Source of the DNA: Streblospio benedicti
Lineage: Eukaryota; Annelida; Polychaeta; Spionida; Spionidae
DNA length: 64,000 bases
Reading direction: 5' to 3'
Assembly: GCA_019095985.1 (NCBI GenBank)
Contig: CM032669.1
Span: forward strand, 31,965,420-32,029,419
Each line of letters starts with the position of its first letter. Within the stretch, counting starts at the first letter, position 1. The notes below the pieces were generated by a model. The model did no database searches. It worked only from the letters and a program-made list of their open reading frames with translations, and was not told the DNA's origin. Of the stretch, positions 32,279 through 43,369 are shown in pieces. The position numbers were made by a program, and so were the translations under genes.

Positions 32279-34097
32279 CTAGCGTCCTAAGAACAATCGC
32301 TTTTTGTAACCCCCAAAAAACTTGTGTCCCAGAGCCTCGCATGCCGTTACCCTTGCCGCCGGATTAAGCGTCATCATGGCCTTGAATAACACGTGTACGT
32401 TGGAGTCACCCAATTTTCGGAAATGTTCCCCCTGGTCTTTGGCCACCTGGCGCCTGTAGCCGCCTTCTCTGAAGGCTGCACACCGTGTGGCGCTGGGCCA
32501 CGTGACCTCGGCTGGCGTGCCCCATAGCCGAAAGATGGCCTTGAGCACTCCCTCCCCGTCCTCCTGCACCAGCAACCCCCACCCGCCACCGCTCTACTGC
32601 TGGGCACCGAACGGATGGCTATCTCCGCCAGCACACAGCCCAAAGCCCACACGTCCAGGGGTCGCAGGTTGGGGGACGTGGACGGGAAGTGGCCGAGGAT
32701 GGCCTCGGGGCCGCGGTACAGGCCTGTTCCCTTGCGCGGGACACGGCAGAGCTGTCCCGACAGGTAGTTTCACATGCGTGGCCGAAATCGGCGATGTACA
32801 CGCAGCCTGTATTGTCCAGAAGTAAATTCTCAGGTTTTATGTCCCTATGGCAGATGTTTTTTGCGTGGATGAATGCTACGCTTCGCAGGGCGTCCCCAAT
32901 TTTTTTCCTTAACGTCTGTGAGTGTTGGCGTGTAAGTGGGGAGGTCTATATAGTCTCTTAAGGATTGCATGTAGAGCTCCATGACGAGTACTAATTGGCT
33001 CGCACGTGCATCCATGGCCACCCCATGCAGGCGAGCCACATTGGCATGCTTGCGTACTCGCCAGTGCAGAGAGATCTGGAAGACAGAAATATGCTGTTTA
33101 TTGTATGATCATTATATAGAACTTCTGGTAATTCACAAGTGTACAGTAGTTTACTGGTATTAGATATATGAGTCGAGCAGTTCTCATGATTATTATTTTC
33201 ATCTGATCTTAGATTATACATATACAGTAGAACCTCTCTAATAGGACTACCTTGGGGATCAGTGTTATGTGGTCTCAAAAGAGAGGTAGTCTATATAGGG
33301 ATTCATTTTGGTAGCTTTATGATGGTTTGGGACCATGAAAAGTGCTCTTATTATAGAGGTGGTCTCAATAGAGAGGTGGTCTTAATTGGAGGTTCTACTG
33401 TACATATCGCTTCCAGGAAATTATGCATATAAGTCATCAAAATATTCCAAACCAATTTATCATGTTGATAATGTTTGAATTTAAAAATATGTTTGTCAGT
33501 TTATCTAAGGAGGATGCTTGAGCACTGAAAACTTAAAAGCAACTTTTATAACTCTTGATTCGTTTTAATACATCAGATATTAGACGACAATATGACTGTT
33601 AAAAGACCGCCCAATATGATTAATAGTTATAAAAAATATCAAGTAAATATAATGCATAATTCTCTAGTTTTTGTATCTTTCAAAAATTCTATTTACATGA
33701 CACACAGTAGTTTGTTTCATATCAAATTTGTATTCACGTATTTTACTACTGTTAACTATTGTCAAAAATCATGTAGACATTTTTTACAACAGCTATAACA
33801 CAAGCAAAATAATTGAACAAAATTTGATATGTTTCTTCCATCTTTTCACACATCAATCAAATGAAACTCACTGTAAGCGTATTGCGTTTTAATTCAAACA
33901 ACCCTCATATTCAAATTACTTGTAATAGATAACACACATACCTCTCGCTCTATGTCTCTACGTGTGCCTTTGCTGGTCTCAAACTTTCCCTTGCCAGCCG
34001 GCAGGGCGAACTCTTTTACTTTCAGGGCAAACTCTTCAGCAGAGTCCCTGCGCCAGGCCAGCCACACCGAACCGAATGCGCTGCTCGCCAGCGCCAT
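32279..34097 (-). CDS. Protein kinase, CMGC-like, two exons
   Basis: Exon 1 (34097-33942, 52 codons, phase 0): [20 protein letters not shown], then [10 protein letters not shown] with the ATP-binding Lys, ending RRDIERE. Intron 33941-33076 (GTATGT; CTTCCAG). Exon 2 (33075-32279): [33 protein letters not shown], catalytic loop [20 protein letters not shown] in YIADFGHA, then [47 protein letters not shown] and [25 protein letters not shown] and the YRGPE box point to a CDK/CCRK-like CMGC kinase; about 315 residues is a bare kinase domain. The glycine-rich loop lacks its first two Gly (ASSAFGSV). Exon 2 needs three frame changes, each at a homopolymer: the T run 32900-32906, the CCC run 32729-32731, the C run 32576-32580. 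Either read error or a pseudogene. A MITE lies in the intron. Confidence 0.8.
33225..33400. mobile_element. Short inverted-repeat element (MITE) copy 1, in the kinase intron
   Basis: 176 bp, starts CAGTAGAACCTCTCTA and ends GGAGGTTCTACTG, flanked by TA on both sides (33223-33224, 33401-33402). The TA target and the ends are typical of Tc1/mariner-pogo type non-autonomous elements. Internally it repeats GAGAGGTGGTCT-like text. Confidence 0.9.
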
Positions 34098-34391
34098 GAA
34101 GTCTGTGTGACGTAATCCGCCATTTTCTGTGACGTCACTTCGTGCGTTTCAAGCAGTCGGTCCCGCCAATGAGACAGGGCGCTGAAACAGACGACGTTTC
34201 ATTATTTTCTGTTTCTTTCTGTGTGATATTTTGTTTCTGATGATATAATTAAGAATAGATTGGGGGTGGGGGTGAACTAATTTGAGTTTTTAAATAAAAA
34301 TGCCATAACTATGAGGTAGAAGCATGCAGGCAACTGAGGCAAAGGCCCCTGCATCATGGGAGGGTGGGTGTGGTATGTATACTACTGTGGC

Positions 34392-34457
34392 TTACAAACA
34401 CTATATTACATATTACGACCAAAGATCGCAGTGATGTGTATTGTATAGTGTTTGTAA
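34392..34457. repeat. Hairpin with 14-bp perfect arms
   Basis: TTACAAACACTATA (34392-34405) and TATAGTGTTTGTAA (34444-34457), 38 bases apart, between the kinase start and the acidic exon. The remaining DNA at 34100-34893 shows pyrimidine-rich tracts (34550-34740) but no gene. Confidence 0.75.
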
Positions 34458-34893
34458 ACAATAGCAGTATGCATATCACACAGGGAGCATTCACAATCGA
34501 TGATAACCACATTTTGGCAGTTTCTGACAGGTTCTGATCCCACACCCTCGTCAACTTTCGGCCACTGCATGACACCGCCGTCACCCCTCCTCCACACACA
34601 CACAAACCCCCCGCCCTCGGTTTCTAACTTTACTTTAAATGTAAAGATAAAAGTTAGATCAATGTACGAGGTTAGTGCTGCTTTTGCCCCCCATCCCCAC
34701 CGTCAACTTTTGCACTCCCCCACCCCCTTCAGGGTTGACAACAATTGTAAACGCTCCTACACTTAATAAATGTTGTTAAATGTTCAAGGAAAACTACTGT
34801 AAATCGTACCAGACTTACAGTTTATAATAATTGTAAAAATGAATGATAGGAAAAACATAAGTCTATGGACAAATAAGCTACACGTGCTGTTAC

Positions 34894-35846
34894 CTTTCCG
34901 TCACAATGTTCCCGCCTTCACCCTCCTCGAGGTGGCACTTCCCCGGGCTGGACAGCGCTCCTCTGCCGACACCGCCATTCTTCAGCACGTCCTCCTCCGC
35001 CTCATAATCATTGCTGTCTGTCTCCCACACCATCTCTCCCCCGCATCATGTCCGCGTCGTCCTCTCCGCCGGACAACCCCCTCAACGGCGACAGCGAGCA
35101 CGGGTACGTGGGCCTCAGGGTGGAGGCGGCTGCTGGCTGCTTGCCTGGCGAGGGCAGGTCGGGCGAGTCTTCCCAGGTGCCGGCTCCCTCCTCGGGGGAC
35201 GCCTGAGGCTGAACACGACGGCGTGTTCTCTTCGCGGGCACATGTGCATCCTCCTCGTCATCGTCGCTTGATTCCCAGTTCAAAGCTCGCTTGTAGCTAA
35301 GTACGGGGGGCAACGCAGCTACTCCTGCAGTGTTGAAGGATGATCGCGAGGAAGGCTTGGTGTGCGGTGTCGTCGGTGACTTCTCATCCTCTCTGGGTGA
35401 ATCATCGCTCGCAGGCTTGGAGAAGCTGGTGAAGGCCTCCTCCACAGCTGACATGGCGCCTTGCTATGGTGAGGCCGATCTGGGCGTGGCGGCGACTTCT
35501 CTTCCTCTTCTTCACTGGCAGAATCATCGCTCTCTGGCCGTGAAAAGCTTGAGGCCTCCTTCGCAGGTTGCAGGCCGGGTGACACGGAATCTTCGCCCTC
35601 ATCCTCGCTGGCAGAATCTTCACTCCCATGCTTGGAGAAGGTGACCGCCTCTTTCGCGGGTGACAGAGAATCCTCGCCTCGCGAGTGCGAGACCTGCTCG
35701 AGCTCTGGGCGTGGTGGCGGCGACCCAGCAGTGGCTGCGGCAGCGGGAGCGCCCCCCATGACGGCGTGCAGGCTGGGCAGGTCGTCGTCGCTGTCGTCGC
35801 TGTCGTCACTGTCGCTGAGGTCGATGTTCCTCACAACAGGTGCGTC
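34894..35846 (-). CDS. Exon of a Ser/Asp/Glu-rich acidic protein
   Basis: Entered at CTAG/GACGCACC (35847/35846), with a pyrimidine-rich stretch before it, and left at GAAAG/GTAACA (34894/34893). It begins DAPVVRNIDLSDSDDSDDSD, then carries three copies of a loose repeat: AKEAVTFSKHGSEDSASEDE, AKEASSFSRPESDDSASEEE and VEEAFTSFSKPASDDSPRED. A basic patch (PAKRTRRRVQP) and a second acidic segment (MVWETDSNDYEAEEDVLK) follow. Two frame changes are needed, one near 35480-35500 and one at the C run 35038-35042. Many Ser-Asp/Glu sites fit casein kinase 2 targets and a nuclear protein, but I recognise no family. It is transcribed towards the kinase gene; the donor phase does not fit the kinase exon, so they are probably separate genes. 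Confidence 0.6.
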
Positions 35847-35849
35847 CTA

Positions 35850-36855
35850 GTCATCGGAGAAGGTGAAAGAATACATCGTGCGGCGAGATGTTACGGTAAA
35901 TCTCATGAAAATCCCTGATTTGCAATTGCAATGCAAGATGTTACCGAAAAGTCACGTGAAAATCACAGATTTTGCTTCAAATGTGTAAACAAAATCCAGA
36001 TGTATTCCGAATGATTCTTTATAATATCCAGCTAATGTACTTGTTATTGAAGACGATATCCAATGATGATGCGAGTGTTAAAGAATGCAGTGTTAAAGAA
36101 TTGCAAAGAGGGTGTACGTCGTAAGAGCAGTTACTCAGAACTAACTTGATTAGATCGAGATCATGGTACTTTTATAGGCACCCAAGAAGCAGTGCTAGTT
36201 GACCACAGCTGACCAATCCACGACCGCCGACCCGTGGGGGTGAGAAGCCACTGACCAATCAGTGACTGCCGCTGTTGCCCATTTTATAACCCCCATGGTG
36301 CGTATATTGTGGTCAATGCGGGTAGACTGAGTTAAGTGGCACTAATTCAATTATGTAATTTGTAATGGGCTCTCAAAGGCAGTTATAGTTTGATCTTAAT
36401 CTGATCTTGGCTTCTATTATTCTGCCTTAATAGGTTGCTTACTGGTTACGCAAACAATTTGTTTGTATATTTCAAAAGTACTTTTACCTACTATTATTGA
36501 ATTAGTTTTAATTGTTGAAATATTTTTCTAGTGGGATATTAATAAAACATCTTTGTTATTTATGCTTTTGTTTATTTTCATCAGATGTTATTTCTGTACT
36601 TGTAATGATTTTACAGGCGTCCCTCTCATTTTCACACTAAAGTATTTCATTTTTATGTGCGCACGTGTGTCGGTTTCATAATATTTCATATCTTTACTGA
36701 TCTTGTGTACGACACCCCTGGCATCCCGTGTTCACCCCCTTTCCTCAAAACCTGGATCTGCTAGGTCATTAAAATGCTTCATTTTTCTATTGCAAAGCAG
36801 CAACATTTATAACTGTCAACGCAAGGCCGCTGATATTTTTCACCGTACAGTATAT
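35850..36855. other. Spacer upstream of the acidic exon; possible promoter features
   Basis: Several CCAAT boxes (GACCAATCCACG, GACCAATCAGTG at about 36210-36265) and TTTTATAA at about 36283 lie on the plus strand. No gene seen. Whether they serve a promoter is unknown. Confidence 0.3.
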
Positions 36856-36859
36856 GGTA

Positions 36860-37037
36860 CAGTAGAACCTCTCTATTAGGACCACCTATGGAACGATTGT
36901 TATGTGGTCTCAACAGAGAGGTAGTCTCTATGCAGAGGTTCATTTTGGTAGTTTTATGAAGGTTTGGGATTGTATAAAGTGGTCTTATCATAGAGGTGGT
37001 CTCAATCGAGAGGTGGTCTTAATTGGAATTTCTACTG
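36860..37037. mobile_element. Short inverted-repeat element (MITE) copy 2
   Basis: 178 bp, CAGTAGAACCTCTCTA to GGAATTTCTACTG, flanked by TA on both sides. Same family and same orientation as 33225-33400, with scattered differences. Confidence 0.9.
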
Positions 37038-37039
37038 TA

Positions 37040-37575
37040 GCCTATATAAAAAATCTATGTATATGTAATATATGTAATATTTTTACTTATATTGCCTACA
37101 ATCATTTAATATAGTTCAATACACGTATACTATGCAAGCTATGTTAGAAGTACATTTTCAAATGGTATTCCTGACTGTCAAAAACATGTATTTAAATGTA
37201 CTTTTATTTATTTTGCTTTCTGGTAATTTTTCTATTATACGGTGATGTGACGATTCTACTATGTATTTTGATTGGAAATAAAGTAATACAATTTAATATG
37301 TTTTAATAAATTGTTTTTAAACTTTTCTTATTACGACCATATCAAAGGTACACATTCCATTATTAGCGTCTTCTTTGAAGTTACTTGAGGCTTACGTCGC
37401 TAGCCTCCTATTGTTCTAGTGTCAGCAAAGTCTCCCAAATATAATAATTATAACTCAGCTTGTTCTGATTACAAATAAACATGTCACAGGACCTATTTTA
37501 GTTTTATATATGTCTGGGTAGAAACGCGCGCAAAATGTGCATATGTATTCCAAAGTCAAACGAGATTTGCATACT
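37040..37575. other. AT-rich spacer, no gene seen
   Basis: No coding or repeat signal that I can support. Confidence 0.5.
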
Positions 37576-37798
37576 GTTGTTTGTTTGTTTGTTTATCTAT
37601 TTATTATAGTGACATGGTATGTACATATACAAGGAACTGACTAAATTACATAAATTACAAAATATACCCAACCCTTCATGGGTTTATCAGTCACCTAGTA
37701 ATTTAATACTAATACATTGACCTATCATTTTCTAAATTACATTACAATATATTAACCAAACAAATACACAACAACAAAGACAATTTTATAAAGAAAAA

Positions 37799-40700
37799 TC
37801 ATAAATAATCATATGAACATTTCACAATTTCTGATATTCCACGCAGTTTGAAAAAAATGGATAAAACCCTCCATTTATTTTGCATTAAAAAGGTAAGTTT
37901 TTCTAAGTCAGAGTCAACTATGTTCTGAATATGTGGTGAGATTATTCTCTCTCCTTCTGCAGAATAAATTGGACAATGAAAGATAAAATGCAGTTCATTT
38001 TCTATTTCTTTCATGTTACAAAACTGACAGATTCTTTCTGATTCAATTAACCTAGAGAATCTACTAGATTCTACTCTAAGTTTCAGAATACCACACCTGA
38101 ATTGAGCAAACAGAGATCTTATACTTCTGTCCATCAAATATTTTACATATGGTTCTGGTTCACAGTTAAATTTAAATGACTTGTAAATTCTTAATTTGTT
38201 TTTTTTTAGCTATTTCATTTTTCCATAAAGAGTTTTGAAGATCTTTAAATTTCAAGGTGGGAACATCCAAATCACAAGGGCATAAATCTGTAAACGCAGT
38301 TTCTAAATTCAACTCGGTGAAAATTTGCTTAATGTCACTTGACCAGTTATTCAAGCATTTATAGTAGTCATTAAAAATATTTGTTTTGTCATTCTATGAT
38401 TAGGCATATTACAGAGTCTGTTCCATAATCTTAAAATACATATTTTTCTTTCCAGTATCGGGCTATTCCATCCAATATCACCAATTATGGCGGCATTTGG
38501 TGCAAATTTATGCACTCCCAGAAAGTAGCGCATTGCTCTATTCTGAACATTATTGATAGAAGTAGCAGGATTGAGTCCTCATATACCTGCTCCATATTGT
38601 GAAATTGGTTGTACACCTGCATTATATAACTTTGTAAAAGTGTCATAACCAACATTTTTCAGACATTTAAATTTACTTATGATGCCACCAAGTGCCTGTG
38701 CGGATGATTCTGCTAAGGCTTTTACGCAACAATCAAATTTAAGGTGTTCATCCATAATAATGCCAAGATACTTATTAGATGAAACTATTTCTATATTTTT
38801 TCCAGAATACTGGAATTTATAGTTAGTCAATGGGTTTCTTACTTTTCTAAAATGGACAATTTTAGTCTTATTTTCATTTACTTTTAGCCTCCAGTTTTTA
38901 CACCATTTTGCAACTTCATTCATGATACGCTGAAGATTTACTTCATTTTCTGCTATAACGACCATATCATCAGCATATAATAACATATTAAGTTCACAAT
39001 TTCCTATTCTTAGAGTAGGACATGTCTCTTTAATATGCTGAACCAAATCATTTAAGAATATACTGAACAATGTTGGTGAAATACAGTCTCCCTGCCGGAC
39101 ACCAGAGTCTACAGGGAACCAAGGAGTCTTAGTGCCATTAATTTGTACACATGAAGTGGTTTGCTCAACAAGTTTTTTATGGAGTTGTATATTTTACCAT
39201 CAATATTATGCACTAGTAATTTATAGAGCAACAGATCTCTGTCAACCCAATCGAATGCTTTTTCCATATCAATAAAACAACAGTATGTGGAAGCAGTACC
39301 ATTCATTCTATTTTTAATAATACTTGATAAACTAAATATATGATCCTCACATGATCGCTTTTCACGAAATCCATTTTGTTCATCAGGGAACAGGTCATTT
39401 GCATTACAGTATTTGACTATTCTATCGTTAATCAATCCAGAATAAAATTTAGACATACACGATAAAAGACTGATGCCCCTGTAGCTTAATGGTAGATACG
39501 CATTTGTGGTAGAACCTTTAGGTATGGGTTTTATAATCGCTTTCTTCCATACAGACGGAGTTAAACTATGCCTTAGACATTGATTAAATAAGTGTACGAG
39601 TAGTGATATAATACCATCTGCTTTCAAAACTTCATTTGGTATCAAGTCAATCCCAACTGCTTTGCCATTTGGTAACTTGCGTGAAAAACTTTTAATTTCG
39701 TTAAATGTAAAATGAGAATTGAGAGACTCATTTTCTATGTAACTTTCATTATTCATCATATTTTCCAGAATGGTTTTATTTTCAATAATTTGATTACAAA
39801 ATTCATTACTAAAATCACCTGTGTCAGAGACTGGATTATAAAGGGTTTGAAAATCATTTTTTCATTTGTTCATCACAGCATCTTTGTCTGATATTATATC
39901 ATTATCGATTAGTACTTTTAATGGAATGTTATGTTTTTTTCCTAGGTCCTAATTTATTTAATTTATCCCAAAAGGTTTTATGGTTTTCTGATGCAGTATT
40001 TTCAATATCTAAGACTATTGATCTATTATAATTTTTATTCGCTTTACGTAATTGTTTATCAAAATTTGATTGAGTATTTTTGAAGTCATTTCTAAATTTA
40101 TTCTTTACTTGTTTTGAATTTCCTTTATATTTGATAAAGATTTTTTCCAACTTTCCCATATTACGCCACAAGTTTTCTAAAGTATTATTCCAAAAAGGTT
40201 TAGTATGTTTCAACCTTTTCTTACTATTTTTGGAGATAGATTTATATTCTAAATTAGTATGTAAATCTTCGAAAATGCTCTTACATAAGTTACCATAACA
40301 CTTATCAAGCTTGTCTTGATTTAGTCTATCAACCAAAAGATCATTAGTTATATGCTCCACCACATTTGCCCAGTTGTAACTATTTAAAAAAAACAGTAGG
40401 ATTATTTTTAAACAAATATAACTTTCTACCATTTACATCTTGATCATGGGTACTACTTAATTGTTGGTCAAAGTCAGCAATAAGAATGTTTTACAGTCAG
40501 TTTTTTATATTGAGTGGTCTGGTGCTCTACATTAGAGATTATATGCATTACATTTTTCAAGCACATCAGAAACTAGATCAACCTTGAAATTATTACACAA
40601 ACCTAAGCAATCATATGGAGTTAAAAAATAATCTACAACAGAGGTTCCTCTGTTGGAAACAAAAGTATAGTTGTCATTCTCTGGATTGATCCTGCCATTA

Positions 40701-41156
40701 ATGACAGCTAAATTTCCATCTTTTACAAATCCAATAAAAGTATCACCATGACTGTTTTTTGTTTTGTCAATAACTATGCGAGGGTTATAGTCATCAATGC
40801 CTTCTACGTAGTCTTTAAGGTCGCTTATTCTACTTTTAAAATCCCCCACGACCCCAGATCGAGTTATCTGGTGGAAGATAACATGCAAAAAGTGTTAATG
40901 TAAAATCATTTGATTTATTAGAAAATTGAAGGCCTAAAACTCCATCTATAGTTTCATCGATGACTTTAACTGAGAAACTAGTAAGTAAATCATTTTTAAC
41001 TAATATTGTTACACGACCAGAATGTTTTGGTGCTTTCAGGTGTTTCAGTTCTCGATTATGTAAAAAACTTGTGTAATTATCTACAAATATTTCACCACCA
41101 GTACCCAAATGTGTCTCATTTAAGCACATGATATAGGATTTTATGTAATTTATCAC
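37799..41156 (-). pseudogene. LINE type B ORF2 (endonuclease, RT, Cys knuckle)
   Basis: Endonuclease: YIMCLNETHLGTGGEIF, ILVKNDLLTSFSVKV, TLFACYLPPDNS; then VVGDFKSRISDLKDYVEG and RGTSVVDYFLTPYD, the metal-site region. Middle: KPFWNNTLENLWRNMGKL. RT: SRKLPNGKAVGIDLIPNEVL, VWKKAIIKPIPKGS, LSYRGISLLSCMSKFYSG, PDEQNGFREKRSCEDH, FIDMEKAFDWVDRDLL and the intact catalytic box NMLLYADDMVVIAENE. C-terminal Cys knuckle: CQFCNMKEIENELHFIFHCP. All canonical parts are visible in order, across several frames, so the copy is inactive but not old enough to blur its motifs. Confidence 0.87.
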
Positions 41157-41249
41157 AGATTTCCTTAGAATATTGTTTTCTGATGTCCATCCATTAATGT
41201 TCCACGAAGATATCTGCAGAGAGAGGTCTGTAGGTTTGGGCTGGGTGTC

Positions 41250-41858
41250 CTAAGCTTCAGGATTGTTCTTTTCAACTAGTTTTCCATTCCCCAAAATTCT
41301 AAATTTGTTGTCTTTTCCCAATTCCTTCAGAAGAGTCATAGTATTTAGCTGCATAAGCCTCTCGGCATGCGTCTGCGATGACCTAATGAGCACCTTTTTA
41401 TACACAGAATTTGCTAGGTTTTTCTTTTCTTTTAGAACATTGATCGTTTCTTCCTTATTTTCAAATTCAATTTTTACAACAGCAGCAGGCTTATTTTCTC
41501 GGAATGGGGTCCGTTTGGTGTTCTTCACTTTTATGTCACTTCCTATTCCATCTCTAATCAACTCTTGGCACTTTTTCAAAATGTTTTCACCCTCCGTATA
41601 TCTTGTACCTGTAGCTACAATTGTAGTCTCTGTATCAAATTGATGGGAATTCTGAATTGAAATATTTGTGTCCATGTCAGAAATCCTGTTTTCTAGGCAA
41701 GAGACTTCGTCACTAATAATGTTAATTTGGGTTTGAACTGTGCTGCTGCAATTTGCAAACCTGCGATCTAAATCTTCTTGAATCTCATTTTTCATTTTCT
41801 CTAGCTCTTTTGTAAACAATAATTTCGTGCCAAACCAACCAAAATAATGACTGAGCAT
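41250..41858 (-). pseudogene. LINE type B ORF1-like protein
   Basis: 202 codons, open. Residues about 20-85 form a coiled coil (KELEKMKNEIQEDLDRRF, EVSCLENRISDMDTN). The rest has alternating strands and helices (DIKVKNTKRTPFRENKPAA, VVKIEFENKEETINVLKE, KVLIRSSQTHAERLMQL), similar in layout to the RRM-CTD part of L1-type ORF1 proteins. It is directly upstream of the endonuclease. Expected role: RNA binding and chaperoning. It reads through without a break, unlike ORF2. Confidence 0.65.
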
Positions 41859-41890
41859 ATAAGATATGTACCTAACGCAGTTGTAACGCA

Positions 41891-42692
41891 GTTGTAATTA
41901 TTGTTCATTCAAATATTGCTACATATACACGCTGATTATGCCAAAAGGCCACAAAGCTCCAATGGCAGATCCAGGTTTTTGGAAAAGGGGAGGGGGGCAC
42001 TTCAGGGATTTCATGGGTTTTGTATGCGCGATTGGTGGCAGACGTGTAAAAAACTATGAAAATGAAGTATTTTGGTGGGAAAGACTGCAGACTCCCCCCT
42101 CCCTCCCGACGCCCTGTATATTCCCCACATCGGTGGTATAGCTCGGTGGCGTGAACGGGCGCCGTCAGGAAATCTTCATGCGACTGAACAAATATTCTAA
42201 AACACCACCCGGTGCCCGTACGGAGTCTGTTTGAAAATGGGTTTTTTTGCATCGCTACAGCAGCTGAAGCGAAAGCCTTGTGTTTCGTTTGTTTCTATAT
42301 GTATGTTTGTCTCCGGACAAGCTAGAGCTTTTATGCTTCGCCCGATTTCGTTCAAACTTTACACAACTATTTGGTATGACGCGACACCAAAGTGATTTGA
42401 TTTTGGGAACTTTGCCAATTAAAGTATGCTTTCCATAGTGCCATTTTGGGTCCATTTTCAACATTTTCTGCAATAGTTTTGTTGATGCTTGTGAGAAAGC
42501 ATTCAAACTTTGGACAATGCTTACATGCCTACTAAACATTAACTGTATTAACTGTATTCAATTTTGGCACTTTGCCAATTAGAGTTCACCTTTCAGAGGG
42601 CCATTTTAATTATTTTCTTTCCATTTTTCCACTATAGTTTCAATACTGTGCGAAACATGACCATCGAATCGGCCTAGTGGTTATATTGGAAT
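41891..42692. other. Spacer, no gene seen
   Basis: 41876-41897 has a doubled ACGCAGTTGTA at the LINE 5' edge. The remainder has several G/C-rich tracts (41985-42000, 42085-42105) but no convincing frame. Confidence 0.4.
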
Positions 42693-42920
42693 AAAAGTGC
42701 TCAGAGAGCACATTGTTACTATATTAATGTCGACCCATGGGCAATAGATATTTACTGTAGCCATGTTTAGAAAGCGCCTGCAATCCAAGGCCAATAACTT
42801 AGATGTAGAATGAGTCACGCATCAAGTAAGACTTTTTTTCTGCTTTGATTACAAAGCAAACATCTTAATTGCCCATGGGTCAATGGTGCACTAGCGACGC
42901 TGTGCTCTCTGAACACTTTT
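42693..42920. mobile_element. 228-bp inverted-repeat element
   Basis: Left arm starts AAAAGTGCTCAGAGAGCAC and the right arm ends GTGCTCTCTGAACACTTTT; further in, GACCCATGGGCAAT pairs with ATTGCCCATGGGTC. Between these blocks the arms are diverged. Looks like a MITE, or a foldback element; no target duplication is obvious. Confidence 0.7.
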
Positions 42921-43006
42921 GATCTAGTTGTTGTTGTTTTCGGTCGACGTGGCTGCAGCTACTTCCCGAGTTCCACTCGTCCCGAGCTACGGCAATTGGT
43001 TATCAA

Positions 43007-43137
43007 ATTAGTAATCTTATTGTTGTTGTATGATTCTGTCATGCATTGTTTAATTTTGAAAAGGAACCTGTGGGGTTAGAAATCGATCATGAATGATATT
43101 TAAGATTTGTAGTTTAAACTTTTTTTTTAAAGAAAAG
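43007..43137 (+). repeat. Copy 1 of a duplication flanking the gap
   Basis: Matches 43238-43369 base for base except at the T run near the end (9 T then AAA here; 11 T then AA in the other). It abuts the N gap. Confidence 0.95.
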
Positions 43138-43237
43138 NNNNNNNNNNNNNNNNNNNNNNNNNNNNNNNNNNNNNNNNNNNNNNNNNNNNNNNNNNNNNNN
43201 NNNNNNNNNNNNNNNNNNNNNNNNNNNNNNNNNNNNN
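43138..43237. other. Assembly gap (100 N), probably spurious
   Basis: Both flanks are the same 131-132 bases, so two overlapping contig ends were placed side by side rather than merged. Confidence 0.95.
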
Positions 43238-43369
43238 ATTAGTAATCTTATTGTTGTTGTATGATTCTGTCATGCATTGTTTAATTTTGAAAAGGAACCT
43301 GTGGGGTTAGAAATCGATCATGAATGATATTTAAGATTTGTAGTTTAAACTTTTTTTTTTTAAGAAAAG
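43238..43369 (+). repeat. Copy 2 of a duplication flanking the gap
   Basis: See 43007-43137; the unique sequence resumes right after this copy. Confidence 0.95.

Larger units (their letters stand above)
37576..41890 (-). mobile_element. LINE type B, near full length
   Basis: Minus-strand LINE with ORF1 (41858-41250), endonuclease (41156-40532), an inter-domain region (40432-39929), RT (39759-38579) and a C-terminal region to 37799. The 3' end is a (CAAA)n-type tail (TTGTTTGTTTGTTTG on the plus strand at about 37580-37596). Distinct in sequence from the CR1-like and family A LINEs. Clade not assigned (I or Nimb neighbourhood is a guess). About seven frame breaks. Confidence 0.85.

Noticed and set aside
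34097-34894. Acidic exon and kinase as one spliced gene
   Set aside because: The donor at 34893 has phase 2, and the only nearby acceptor-like site before the kinase ATG gives the wrong frame and lacks a pyrimidine tract.
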